Positions 17,606-26,018 of a DNA stretch of 64,000 bases are shown piece after piece. The position numbers and the translations under genes were made by a program. Under the pieces are notes generated by a model. That model searched no databases, had not been told where the DNA came from, and saw nothing but the letters and a program-made list of their open reading frames with translations. This stretch comes from Acidobacteria bacterium UBA2990. GTDB taxonomy: Bacteria > Acidobacteriota > Vicinamibacteria > Vicinamibacterales > UBA8438. How positions within the stretch are numbered: the stretch's first letter is position 1; every line of letters starts with the position of its first letter. Location of the stretch: NCBI GenBank assembly GCA_002347025.1, contig DEAE01000016.1:8521-72520 (forward strand), in the 5' to 3' direction.

Positions 17606-18979
17606 TCACCCTTCTGCCTCGATTGTGGCCAACACCCGACGTAGTGAGGTTCCAAAGTCCAACTTGCTCGGGCATACAAAGCTACAAAGCGCCAGATCTT
17701 CTTCATCGAGTTCAAGACAGCCTAGTTCCTCTGCCCGTTCAACATCCTGCATCACGAGAGCCCGCAACAACGGTGTCGGGAACAAGTCCATCGGCATCAC
17801 CCGCTCATAGAGACCAATTGGCACAATCGCACGGCGGGAACCATTGGTCGAAGTTGTGAATGCAAAGCGACGGCCCCCGGCCAGAATTGACAGAAAAGCC
17901 CTTGACGCAGAAAACTTGTCAAGACTAGGCACTAGCCAACCAAACAGCTCACGTTTACGTCCCTCTCTGATGAGACAGACCTGGCGATGATAACGCCCCA
18001 GAAACCCGAGAACATCACCCCCAGCCAATCGCCCACCCAAAAGAGAGCCTGATATGACCCGGACATCACCGTCTATCGGGTCATTACCAAGGATGTCTGT
18101 AATGGCTGCTCCCAGCCTGGTCCTAATCAGTCGGGGTTGTGGCTGAGCCGGCCCAGCTAGGGCAACTACGCGATCAACAGCCAACTCACCAGTGTCGAAA
18201 AGTCGGCCGATGGCAACCACATCTTGGTAGCCAACGTGCCAGACCTGTTTGTCACGACCAACCGGATCAAGTCGATGAATGTGCAAACCGGGAGTCCCCG
18301 CTGGATGGGCACCGACGAACTCCTCGTGGCGTACCCAGTCAGCTACTGGCACGGGCACGCCGCTCTGGGGAGCTGTGCACAGATACACCACTCCATCGGT
18401 CAATCTCGAGAGTGCAGCTAGACCGACCTCGAAGAGCCTGTGAGCCCCCTCGAGCACAACATCCACACGAGGAGCCAATGGCTCCGTGTCCATGGCGGTA
18501 ACAAAAATCGAGCTGGGCCGTAGGCCGGGATCAGCCACTCGACTGAAGGGTCTGGCTCGAACCGCCACCCACAGACCAGACTCAACGAGGAGTTCACGCA
18601 CCTCGTCGCCGGAAAGCCCAAGTGGAGACCGACCAGAAAAAGCACTAAAGCTGACTCCAGCCCCCCCCCGCCCTTCTTGCTCATCTCGACTGAGTCCGAT
18701 AACAAGAGACTGGAAGCTACGGCGCTCACCTCGGTTGATCGCCACCACCGTTCCAGCCGCTGGTGCTGTGTAGCGTACGCCCCGACGCTTCTTGTCCTCG
18801 AACAGCAACTGACCGCGGCGAACATCGTCGCCTTCAGTCACGTGCATCGTGGGGCGTAAGCCAACGTAATCTTCTGCCAACAAAGCGACCCTGCGTGTCA
18901 TCCGGGCAGGAGCGATCATCTGCTCTGGCTCGCCAGCAGAAGGTAGCCGTAGTCCCTGGCGGATATTATGTAGGCCCAT
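17606..18979 (-). CDS. nqrA: Na+-translocating NADH:quinone reductase subunit A
   Basis: NqrA is the peripheral cytoplasmic subunit that contributes to the quinone side of the complex. The 457-residue length is normal. It has the barrel-sandwich-like N-terminus (LRPTMHVTEGDDVRRGQLLFEDKKRRGVRYTAP written in overlapping parts: HVTEGDDVRRGQLLFEDKK, then VRYTAPAAGTVVAINRG). Next comes a QSLVIGLSRDEQE region and a C-terminal segment with ELGCLELDEEDLALCSFVCPSK. It is first in the operon. About 70-95 bases upstream lies a strong intrinsic terminator in the leader (see separate entry), so regulation by attenuation is possible. Confidence 0.96.
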   Translation of the reverse strand: MGLHNIRQGLRLPSAGEPEQMIAPARMTRRVALLAEDYVGLRPTMHVTEGDDVRRGQLLFEDKKRRGVRYTAPAAGTVVAINRGERRSFQSLVIGLSRDEQEGRGGAGVSFSAFSGRSPLGLSGDEVRELLVESGLWVAVRARPFSRVADPGLRPSSIFVTAMDTEPLAPRVDVVLEGAHRLFEVGLAALSRLTDGVVYLCTAPQSGVPVPVADWVRHEEFVGAHPAGTPGLHIHRLDPVGRDKQVWHVGYQDVVAIGRLFDTGELAVDRVVALAGPAQPQPRLIRTRLGAAITDILGNDPIDGDVRVISGSLLGGRLAGGDVLGFLGRYHRQVCLIREGRKRELFGWLVPSLDKFSASRAFLSILAGGRRFAFTTSTNGSRRAIVPIGLYERVMPMDLFPTPLLRALVMQDVERAEELGCLELDEEDLALCSFVCPSKLDFGTSLRRVLATIEAEG

Positions 18980-19048
18980 GCTTACTCGGTGGAGACCTCT
19001 GAACGTCGGGCATATTCAGATTGTGAAAATTTTCTCAAACTCAGTCAG

Positions 19049-19075
19049 AAAAAACGCCGTCGAGTTTTCGACGGC
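19049..19075 (-). terminator. Intrinsic terminator in the nqrA leader (possible attenuator)
   Basis: On the minus strand an 8-bp perfect stem, GCCGTCGA/TCGACGGC, with loop AAAC is followed by one G and six Ts. This is a textbook rho-independent terminator reading toward nqrA, ending about 70 bases before its ATG. No gene lies upstream on that strand that it could end, so it is either an attenuator of the nqr operon or ends a small RNA. Confidence 0.72.
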
Positions 19076-19104
19076 CAGCAGCCTCGCTTTCGATCCCCGA
19101 TGTC

Positions 19105-19125
19105 GCATCCTACAGGATGCCTGTA
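19105..19125. promoter_or_regulatory. Two overlapping palindromes at the nqr promoter
   Basis: GCATCCT-AC-AGGATGC (19105-19120) and TACAGG-ATG-CCTGTA (19111-19125) are both perfect inverted repeats and share bases. They cover the candidate -10 of the nqr promoter, as an operator would. If transcribed from further upstream, the two would form mutually exclusive hairpins. Confidence 0.45.
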
Positions 19126-19136
19126 TGGCAAGTCAA
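19107..19136 (-). promoter_or_regulatory. Candidate nqr operon promoter
   Basis: On the minus strand TTGACT (19136-19131) is followed after 18 bases by TAGGAT (19112-19107). Initiation near 19100 would give a leader of about 120 bases that contains the terminator hairpin before nqrA. The -10 is only a 4-of-6 match. Confidence 0.4.
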
Positions 19137-19196
19137 TTTACACATATCCAAACCTTCCTAATCTCATGTAACTCCAAAAACGACAGACGTTTAACC

Positions 19197-19226
19197 TTGA
19201 CTTGTCAAGCAAGCGCGGGATAGGCT
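19197..19226 (+). promoter_or_regulatory. Candidate thiS-thiG promoter
   Basis: TTGACT (19197-19202), an 18-base spacer and TAGGCT (19221-19226) mirror the opposing nqr promoter candidate in sequence and spacing. The -35 lies inside a perfect inverted repeat, CTTGAC-TT-GTCAAG (19196-19209). The leader would be about 210 bases; I see no TPP aptamer in it. Confidence 0.3.
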
Positions 19227-19443
19227 GGCCGGAGTAGGTTACGAGTTCACAGGCAGCCTTAAAGCACTGTGATATTTAGCCGGTAGCCCTAGAATGTTTG
19301 ATTAGTTGTGTCATGATGGCTTAAATCTATAGAAGTTGTCCATGGAAGCATCCAAAGGCCTCCGAGCCGGCCAAAAGCCAGCAGTGTAGACCACCCCCTG
19401 GATGAGAGTTCAACCTTCTGACCAAAGAAACTAGGCCCAAAAC

Positions 19444-19644
19444 GTGCGTATCACCGTAAACGGCGACCCTTACGAATTGGACCAACCAATAACCATAAGC
19501 CGCTTACTCACCCGTCTTGAAATCGATCCGCGACGTGTAGCCATTGAGCACAACCTCGTTGTCGTTAAACGAGCCACCTACGGCTCAGTCACCCTCCAGT
19601 CTGGAGATGAGGTCGAGATCGTCAACTTTGTTGGCGGTGGGTAA
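19444..19644 (+). CDS. thiS: Sulfur carrier protein ThiS
   Basis: ThiS is the ubiquitin-like sulfur carrier for thiazole synthesis in the thiamine pathway. The 66-residue protein has the beta-grasp pattern: MRITVNGDPYEL at the start, TISRLLTRLEIDPRRVAIEHN, then a run ending DEVEIVNFVGGG. The C-terminal Gly-Gly is where the thiocarboxylate forms. The start is a GTG; thiG follows 12 bases after the stop. No thiF, thiH or thiO is in the window. Confidence 0.93.
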   Translation: MRITVNGDPYELDQPITISRLLTRLEIDPRRVAIEHNLVVVKRATYGSVTLQSGDEVEIVNFVGGG

Positions 19645-19656
19645 ATCAAATCGCCA

Positions 19657-20451
19657 ATGACACCAAATACACAGAATGACTCACTCGTAATCGCGGGCAA
19701 GACTTTCTCGTCGCGTCTGATTGTTGGCACTGGCAAATATCCCTCTCACGAGATCATGCGGCAGGCCCATGAAGCCTCAGAAGCCACCCTCATTACCGTC
19801 GCAGTCCGCCGAGTCAATTTGACCGATCGCAACCAAGAATCGCTCCTTGATTTCATCGACAGGGATAGGTTCGTACTCCTGCCTAATACAGCTGGTTGCT
19901 ATACCGCCGAGGATGCCATTCGTACAGCGCACCTTGCCAGAGAAGTCGGGCTGTCTGAGTGGATAAAGCTGGAAGTAATCGGTGATGAACGTACCCTATT
20001 TCCTGACAACGCTGGCTTACTTGAAGCTACCAGAGCGCTAGCTAAAGAAGGCTTCGTCGTCCTACCCTACACCAATGACGATCCCGTGGCCTGTCGAAAA
20101 CTGGAAGATGCTGGAGCAGCAGCTGTCATGCCACTTGGAGCGCCGATCGGTTCTGGTCTTGGCATTCAGAACCAGAACAACATTCAAATCATCCGCGAGT
20201 TTTCAAGAGTCCCGGTAATAGTCGACGCCGGTGTTGGAACAGCCTCAGATGCTGCAGTTGCCATGGAACTTGGGGCCGATGGGGTCCTGATGAATACCGC
20301 GATCGCCGGGGCTAAAGATCCAGTTGCCATGGCCGATGCCATGAAATTCGCCGTCATAGCCGGCCGGAGAGCCTACCAGGCTGGACGGATAGTTCGACGC
20401 AGATACGCAACCGCTAGCAGTCCCCCAGAAGGCCTAGTCACAAACCCTTGA
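19657..20451 (+). CDS. thiG: Thiazole synthase
   Basis: ThiG condenses deoxyxylulose 5-phosphate, dehydroglycine and ThiS thiocarboxylate to the thiazole phosphate. The 264-residue protein is a TIM barrel: SRLIVGTGKYPSHEIM near residue 19 and the Schiff-base lysine in WIKLEVIGD near 107. The phosphate site includes AAVMPLGAPIGSGLGIQN near 164 and VIVDAGVGTASDAAVAMELG near 190. It is cotranscribed with thiS. A weak inverted repeat (GGTCCCA and TGGGACC, 20466-20494) follows and could help end transcription between the convergent genes. Confidence 0.96.
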   Translation: MTPNTQNDSLVIAGKTFSSRLIVGTGKYPSHEIMRQAHEASEATLITVAVRRVNLTDRNQESLLDFIDRDRFVLLPNTAGCYTAEDAIRTAHLAREVGLSEWIKLEVIGDERTLFPDNAGLLEATRALAKEGFVVLPYTNDDPVACRKLEDAGAAAVMPLGAPIGSGLGIQNQNNIQIIREFSRVPVIVDAGVGTASDAAVAMELGADGVLMNTAIAGAKDPVAMADAMKFAVIAGRRAYQAGRIVRRRYATASSPPEGLVTNP

Positions 20452-20645
20452 TCTCCTAACCCCAGGTCCCACGCACCGCCTACTCGCTGGGACCCCGCAG
20501 AGTATCAACTGCTGGCCGTCTATTGTTCGAGGTTGGGGACACCCGGTCAGCTGCGCCGACTGCTGCTTGCTGCGGAAGCCCTCCAGAGCCAATTTGTCAC
20601 GAACAACTGCAATGCCCTTGATACAACCGTCTGCTAGCTATTGGA

Positions 20646-22709
20646 CTACGGGTCATAGAAGGTCCACCGCACACCTGGTCCCAGTTCTCGAGTGTCCTCC
20701 TCCCCATAATCGATCGGCCGCCAGGTTCGACTCACCCAAGTCTCGATGACTACACTATTTTGCCTGGCTTGGCGCCGCACCATAAGGCTAACCGGTTCGC
20801 TATTCTCCCGCAGGCTGTAGAGTGCCAACTTACCATCAATCCAGATCTTCAGCTCCACTGGGTGTCGACCGGCATCTGGATGATGTACCCAGGCCGACAG
20901 CTCAATTAGTGCCCCGGACACTGGCACGACAGCCGCAGCGCGCCCAGCCGCCCATCGAAAACCATTATTAGCCCTGTCCGTTTCTTCATCGTAGAACCCA
21001 TAGCCATAGTCCCAACCCGCCCGTTGTGCCCGGAAAGGAACTCGTAATTCAGACCCAGACAGGTAAGCCAATCCACCGGCATGGGTAAGCGCCACCACCC
21101 AAACACCGATCCAAAGCCGACGACTAACGCGTGGTGAAAAACTTTGGGGAATGTGACCCACGAGTAGGGCATACCAAAAGGCCAGGGTCCAGAAAGTCAA
21201 TGCAAGTGCTGGATTCTGCGTTGGCATACCAACTAGGGACGCCAAGCCCAACGCTACTAAGGCACCACGAACAAGGCGGGCTGAGGACCCAGCAGCAATC
21301 AGACGCCTATCGGCGAGAAGCCTTAAAAACATCCATACCCACACCAGCCATCCCACGCTACCTAACAAACCGAATTCAACCAGCTGGTGGCGAAACCAAT
21401 TCTGCGCATTGTCCGGCACGACTCTCCCATAACCGAGAAGTGCGGCTACATCGGGACTAATCACATTAAAGGCTCCAACCCCCACACCAACGAGTGGGTT
21501 CTCCAGGAACATCTGCGTAGCAGCAGCCCCGTAACCATTACGATTCCACAGCTCAACTATCAATTCACCAACAGACACCCATGACAGAGACGGCAGCATT
21601 GGTAGGAGACGTTGCCAAGGTCCGACCATCGCCGAATTCATTGCCACTAATGAAACTACAACCAGGCAACCAGACACCAGACCGGTGGACAGACGACCTC
21701 TTCTCCCAAATATCCTGGATTCACGTGCAGCACACCGCAACAGGACAAGCAGTACCAACAAACCTGCTATCAAGGCAGAACGGGACCCAGACACCCAAAT
21801 GCCGTACCAAGACGCCGCTAGGACCAAGCCAACCAGCCAGACTGTGGCATCAGTCCGAGACCCAGCCTTCTCCTCATCCTTCCGCCCATGAGAAGCAAGA
21901 ACCATGCAGATTCCGATTGCCCCCCACAACGCTGCCAGCATTCCGAATGGATTTGCATCCATCAACATGCCAGACGAACGTCTTAAGACAGCCCAGTGGC
22001 CGGCATTAATAAAACCCGGATCCACCAGAGACTGATAGATACCCACGGACATAGACATCATCCAACCAACTGCTAATGGAAGGATAATGACCTTCTGAAA
22101 TTGAGAGACACGGGCTCGCTGAAATTTCCCACACAACCAATCAAACCAGAGTATTCCGACACCGTGGGTCAACACGACCGACAGGAGCCAGAGATTTGCC
22201 GTCACCGGCGGCACACCAACCCCGTTGTTGGCCAGTCCGGCAGTACTACGCACCAGCTCTGGGGCGAAATCTAACTCACGCCACCAAACCACTGGCCACG
22301 ATAAAGCTACCACCAAGCTCCACGATGCCAAGGGAACTCGCCAAACCCCTGGCAAGGTCCAGCGAGTCGGGTCACTCGTCCCCACCATTACGCCGACTAA
22401 TCCGGCGAACCAAGGGGCTAAATCCCAAGAGCCAAAACTCCCCAACCAGAGGGCCAACAAACCAGGTGCCAAGTAGCTGAAGGCAAGCAACATCTGGGTT
22501 GTAGCTGTCCGGAAGATACGAGCTGCTAGAAAAGCGCCAACTAAAGCCAGCAGGCTTAGCCACGCCAACGGCGGCCAAACAGCGACAGACCGTACCATCA
22601 GTGTTCCCCCTGTTAGAAGGGAGCCGACGAGGACCAGCTTAGTGCTGCGCTCGATCCACTCTGTCGCGAATGTAAGACGATTCGAGCTTTCAGCCCTCTG
22701 ATCGGACAT
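20646..22709 (-). CDS. O-antigen polymerase/ligase-like membrane protein with C-terminal extracytoplasmic domain
   Basis: The 687-residue protein has twelve or more hydrophobic segments (about residues 30-540). A Wzy/WaaL-type loop follows the pattern NPLVGVGVGAFNVISPDV, then NAQNWFRHQLVEFGLLGSVG near residue 435, with conserved H, Q and E-x-G. The last 130-150 residues are soluble and look beta-rich (GALIELSAWVHHPDAG, VELKIWIDGKLALYSLREN), resembling a carbohydrate-binding sandwich. Such proteins polymerise or ligate lipid-linked glycans at the periplasmic face. It is the last gene of the island's left arm, four bases after the flavoprotein gene. Wzy is the likelier role because a WecA/MraY-type transferase is nearby, but this is inference. 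Confidence 0.75.
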   Translation of the reverse strand: MSDQRAESSNRLTFATEWIERSTKLVLVGSLLTGGTLMVRSVAVWPPLAWLSLLALVGAFLAARIFRTATTQMLLAFSYLAPGLLALWLGSFGSWDLAPWFAGLVGVMVGTSDPTRWTLPGVWRVPLASWSLVVALSWPVVWWRELDFAPELVRSTAGLANNGVGVPPVTANLWLLSVVLTHGVGILWFDWLCGKFQRARVSQFQKVIILPLAVGWMMSMSVGIYQSLVDPGFINAGHWAVLRRSSGMLMDANPFGMLAALWGAIGICMVLASHGRKDEEKAGSRTDATVWLVGLVLAASWYGIWVSGSRSALIAGLLVLLVLLRCAARESRIFGRRGRLSTGLVSGCLVVVSLVAMNSAMVGPWQRLLPMLPSLSWVSVGELIVELWNRNGYGAAATQMFLENPLVGVGVGAFNVISPDVAALLGYGRVVPDNAQNWFRHQLVEFGLLGSVGWLVWVWMFLRLLADRRLIAAGSSARLVRGALVALGLASLVGMPTQNPALALTFWTLAFWYALLVGHIPQSFSPRVSRRLWIGVWVVALTHAGGLAYLSGSELRVPFRAQRAGWDYGYGFYDEETDRANNGFRWAAGRAAAVVPVSGALIELSAWVHHPDAGRHPVELKIWIDGKLALYSLRENSEPVSLMVRRQARQNSVVIETWVSRTWRPIDYGEEDTRELGPGVRWTFYDP

Positions 22710-22713
22710 GGTC

Positions 22714-23856
22714 CTATATGAGCGAACGAAGTGCCAGGGAGATTAAACGGGGCTGCGCCAAACACAATCGAACCAAGATACGCCCTGCTTCATCCCGAGT
22801 ATGGGTGCCCAAAATATCTAACACCTCTGGATTGAGTACGTCGAGCAATACTTCATAATCGCTCTGGCTAAAGTGCCCAAGAGTACGCCGAACGAAACGG
22901 TGCCAATCAAGTTCCCATCGTAGGCCTCGCAAGACTCCACTGCTGCGACCCTGAAGAATTGTCTCGGCCACACCAAGCGCCCCACGGAAACCCGTCACAA
23001 TGCCACCAACTGTCGTCACCTTGACATGAGCCGCCGCGTCCCCAACCAAGTAGATGTCAGCCCCACCCAACCGGCGCAATGGTTGTAGCCACTTTGTGTA
23101 GCGAGGAATTCGAGCAGCCTGAAATTCTAGTGGCTCCAAATGATGACGTTCCAGAAATTGCTCTAGGTATTGCCGCGTGTCTGAACCTTCTTCACCAATC
23201 AGACCAAGAGCGCCTTGGGTGGGAGATTCCGGGATCAGCCAGTAAAAATAGGGGGTGTCGTCTGGTTGAAACCACACTCGAGTAGTGTCTGGCGGCAAAT
23301 CTTGAGGCAAACGGACGATGGCTTGGACCAGTGGCACAGTCTGTGGCGCTGGCCACCCAGCCGCGTGGGCTACGCGACTGAAGGTTCCATCGGCTCCAAT
23401 AACAGTGGTCGCATTCAGCTCCTCAGGTTTACCGCTTCGACCAACCTCAAGGGCGACGCCGTCGTGGGTTCCACGAAGGGTGCGAACACGGCACCCCATA
23501 CGCAGTTTGACACCGGCAGCCAAAGCTTGTTCAACGAGACCTTCGTGTAAAACCGATCGCTCCACCACCAAGTCTGGTTCTGACAGCGGGACAGTGGCCA
23601 CCCTACCGTTAGTCATCAATTCAAAACGATTGATGATATTAACGACCGACCGATCACCTGACTTTCCCAAAAGATCACGCATCCTCCGGGTGACAATAAG
23701 CGTGCGTGGTTCTGGCGCCCAGTGACTAGCTCCCTCCAATAAAGTGACAGCACGTCCCCCCCGGGCCAACAACATCCCGGCGTAAAGACCGGTCACCGAA
23801 CCGCCGACTACTGTCACCGGCCTAGACGCCGCACTGCCACTAGAGTGCTCTATCAT
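22714..23856 (-). CDS. FAD-dependent oxidoreductase, geranylgeranyl-reductase-like
   Basis: The 380-residue protein starts with a Rossmann FAD motif, VTVVGGSVTGLYAGMLLARGG, with the usual acidic residue at the end of the second strand (LLEGA). It has ATTVIGADGTFSRVAHAAG near residue 150 and the second FAD motif IYLVGDAAAHVKVTTVGGI near 268. This is the group of geranylgeranyl reductases, tryptophan halogenases and FAD monooxygenases. The GDAA-H-x-x-x-x-x-GG-I pattern fits the reductase branch best. It sits between the lipid-carrier transferase and the Wzy-like gene with gaps of two to four bases. It might reduce a polyprenyl chain or a lipid anchor, but the substrate is unknown. Confidence 0.75.
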   Translation of the reverse strand: MIEHSSGSAASRPVTVVGGSVTGLYAGMLLARGGRAVTLLEGASHWAPEPRTLIVTRRMRDLLGKSGDRSVVNIINRFELMTNGRVATVPLSEPDLVVERSVLHEGLVEQALAAGVKLRMGCRVRTLRGTHDGVALEVGRSGKPEELNATTVIGADGTFSRVAHAAGWPAPQTVPLVQAIVRLPQDLPPDTTRVWFQPDDTPYFYWLIPESPTQGALGLIGEEGSDTRQYLEQFLERHHLEPLEFQAARIPRYTKWLQPLRRLGGADIYLVGDAAAHVKVTTVGGIVTGFRGALGVAETILQGRSSGVLRGLRWELDWHRFVRRTLGHFSQSDYEVLLDVLNPEVLDILGTHTRDEAGRILVRLCLAQPRLISLALRSLI

Positions 23857-23858
23857 CC

Positions 23859-24923
23859 CTAAGAAGTCGGTTCTTGACGTTCGAACGGCGCGAGTTCAAG
23901 CCAGATGAGCGCTCCCACAGAGCAGAACCCTACAGCTCCTACCACTAAGCCGCTAACAGGAGGCCCGAACAAGACAAGCAACCAGGCTAGCAAGCCTCCC
24001 AATATCCCGCATATATAAAGCACACTAACCGCTTGGCGATGACTCAACCCAAGTGCTACGAGCCGATGCGCCGTGTGATCTTTTCCAGGGGAGGCGAATG
24101 GAACCAGCCCACGCCGAAGCCGGGACACCGTTACTAAAGTCGTGTCAAATATTGGCACGAGTAGCACCAAAATCGGCACCATCCAACTCACAGAAGGTGC
24201 AGTGTCTGGAAAACGAAGCTTGATGCTAAGGGTGGCCGCGATGAGCCCTAACAACATGGCACCACCGTCGCCCAAGAATATACGGGCCGGTGCAGCATTC
24301 CACCAAAGAAAGCCGAGCGACGCTCCTAAAGTCGCTGCAGCCATCGTGCCGACCAACACTTGTCCAGCTGCGGCGGCAAAAGAGAAAGAAAACGCTGCCA
24401 CGATAGCCGCGATCCCAGCACACAGGCCATCCATATGGTCGAGAATGCTAAAAGCAGCGATGATCCCAACAAACCAGACAAAAGAAACAGCAAAGTCGAG
24501 CCAAGCCCCAGGCCAACCCAACACCGGCAGCACTGTTACAGGATGAAAAATTTCACTGTGCATGTCGGTAGCAATCAAAATGACTGCGGCAAATGGCATC
24601 GCCAGCATTAGCTTAACCTGGTGGTGCAACATGCCTCGGTCGTCCAGCATACCGACCACCAGAGCGAGGGTTGATGCTACAAAGATTCCCAACATCTGCG
24701 ACCACTCGTCATCAGTCACAAAAACGCTAATCGAAAACACCGCAGCCAGATATACGGCCAAACCACCAAGTACCGGCATCGGTGTTGCGTGCAATTTTCT
24801 CGGACCTGGCGTATCGACCAGTCCGAACCGGAAAGCAAGGTCTCGAGCAGCAGGCGTAAAGGTCGCCGCTGCAAGAAAGGCGGCGGTGCACGCCAATAGA
24901 TCAGTCATCAAGATTTTGGTCAT
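23859..24923 (-). CDS. WecA/MraY-family undecaprenyl-phosphate sugar-1-phosphate transferase
   Basis: The 354-residue inner-membrane protein has about ten to eleven helices. Family motifs are DTPGPRKLHATPMPVLGGLA near residue 37, DDRGMLHHQVKL near 92, the catalytic ILDHMDGLCAGI near 160 and FLGDGGAMLLGL near 216. A cytoplasmic loop with histidines (GKDHTAHRLVALGLSHRQA) is like the WecA carbohydrate-recognition motif. It would load a sugar-1-phosphate from a UDP-sugar onto undecaprenyl phosphate and so start glycan assembly. It overlaps the upstream FkbM-like gene by four bases (ATGA). The sugar, probably GlcNAc or a modified HexNAc, cannot be read from sequence. Confidence 0.88.
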   Translation of the reverse strand: MTKILMTDLLACTAAFLAAATFTPAARDLAFRFGLVDTPGPRKLHATPMPVLGGLAVYLAAVFSISVFVTDDEWSQMLGIFVASTLALVVGMLDDRGMLHHQVKLMLAMPFAAVILIATDMHSEIFHPVTVLPVLGWPGAWLDFAVSFVWFVGIIAAFSILDHMDGLCAGIAAIVAAFSFSFAAAAGQVLVGTMAAATLGASLGFLWWNAAPARIFLGDGGAMLLGLIAATLSIKLRFPDTAPSVSWMVPILVLLVPIFDTTLVTVSRLRRGLVPFASPGKDHTAHRLVALGLSHRQAVSVLYICGILGGLLAWLLVLFGPPVSGLVVGAVGFCSVGALIWLELAPFERQEPTS

Positions 24924-25948
24924 GGACGGCTAGAAGCAACGTCGAGGTCAACGAGCGGTAACCGCTCCCTCTCAATCAAATCAAATAACGGTTGCGAATC
25001 ACTCAATAATCTAGGGTGCAGGCTCGCCGTGGAGGACTCAGGTATATCAACTCCCACGTCATTCCGCAGGAAATAGGCATTCGCACCACGAGGTTCAACA
25101 AGTACAAGGCGGTATCCCTTGTCGCGACCTAGTCGCGCCAACGCCGCCAGCGAGGCTCCATAGAAATGCATGGTCAGAGACTTATAGTGCGCTCGGTCAA
25201 ACGCAGGATCATACTGCACTGTGACTACTCGCTCTGGTCCGAAGGCTGGATTGAATTCGGCGATGATCATCCGAGGCGAACAGACCGTCAGCGCCTTCCA
25301 CACCCAATAGTCTGTTCCGTCAAGATCAATACTGAGCAAATCGATCTCACCTGATAGACCCCCGTCTCGCACGAGAGCATTAACATTATCAGCAGTAATC
25401 CATCCTCCATGGACGGACACTCCAAAACGTCCAAAACGTCCGGACAACCTTTGAGCCCGCCTCCTGCTGCCATCCACCATTAGACCAGTCCAGCCACATG
25501 TCTCAACCAAGAATCCTGAATTGCCACCGTTGACACCAGCCCCTAATTCCACAAATCTGCGATTAGTGTCACCAATGAGTTTGAATAGCGCTAACGTAAT
25601 GCCATCTTCCTCGTTTTGCGACAATAAATGGAACCGCTGCGACAGAACATTATGCGGAAACTCCAACCTCCCTTGGTCGACATACTGGTGACGAATCAGC
25701 GCATGCAAGTTGCGTTCGATATGCCTTAATCGACCGTCGACACCGCGATGGCCCAACTGAGCCTCGAGTCGATCCAGTTGTGTATATATCCGCTGCAATT
25801 GGCCGATTTCTTTTGCAAGGTGCTTTTGTTGACGCACCAAAACATTAAGTCGCTCCTGCATATCTATCTGCCCGGCCCGTGACGCCAAGCCTAGTGCTTC
25901 AAGAGCAACCCTTCGGAAACGTCGACACCACAACACCAGCGTATGCAT
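24920..25948 (-). CDS. FkbM-like methyltransferase-type protein, paralogue 1
   Basis: About 342 residues. The N-terminal 80-90 residues are helical with heptad-like hydrophobics (LNVLVRQQKHLAKEIGQLQR), suggesting a coiled coil. A methyltransferase-like domain follows: HLLSQNEEDGITLALFKLIG, then FVELGAGVNGGNSGFL (SAM-loop position), CGWTGLMVDG, EIDLLSIDLDGTDYWVW and MIIAEFNPAFGP. This layout matches FkbM-type enzymes, which have SQxxED, a glycine-rich loop and an IDxEG motif. Two close paralogues lie at 45061-46011 and 53832-54797. The frame is open to 25984 with several GTGs; I prefer the ATG at 25948. An O-methyltransferase of island glycans is the likely role; the acceptor is unknown. Confidence 0.65.
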   Translation of the reverse strand: MHTLVLWCRRFRRVALEALGLASRAGQIDMQERLNVLVRQQKHLAKEIGQLQRIYTQLDRLEAQLGHRGVDGRLRHIERNLHALIRHQYVDQGRLEFPHNVLSQRFHLLSQNEEDGITLALFKLIGDTNRRFVELGAGVNGGNSGFLVETCGWTGLMVDGSRRRAQRLSGRFGRFGVSVHGGWITADNVNALVRDGGLSGEIDLLSIDLDGTDYWVWKALTVCSPRMIIAEFNPAFGPERVVTVQYDPAFDRAHYKSLTMHFYGASLAALARLGRDKGYRLVLVEPRGANAYFLRNDVGVDIPESSTASLHPRLLSDSQPLFDLIERERLPLVDLDVASSRP

Positions 25949-26018
25949 CAGACGGTTGTCCACCCGCCTGCAAAACACGGCCACAATCGGGTTCCCCGAT
26001 CCAAAAAATTCCTAGCTT

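Noticed and set aside
17128..17859. 243-residue plus-strand open frame across nqrA/nqrB
   Set aside because: It spans two certain genes on the other strand and shows no domain or ribosome site.
19230..19443. Possible TPP riboswitch before thiS
   Set aside because: The leader has short pieces such as ATGAGA and CAACCTTCTGA that faintly recall the thi-box, but the conserved CUGAGA and GAACCUGAU cores and the closing stems are not there.
25421..25442. Short direct repeat TCCAAAACG in FkbM-like paralogue 1
   Set aside because: Two copies encode a G-R-F-G-R-F segment; too short to suggest a mobile or regulatory element.
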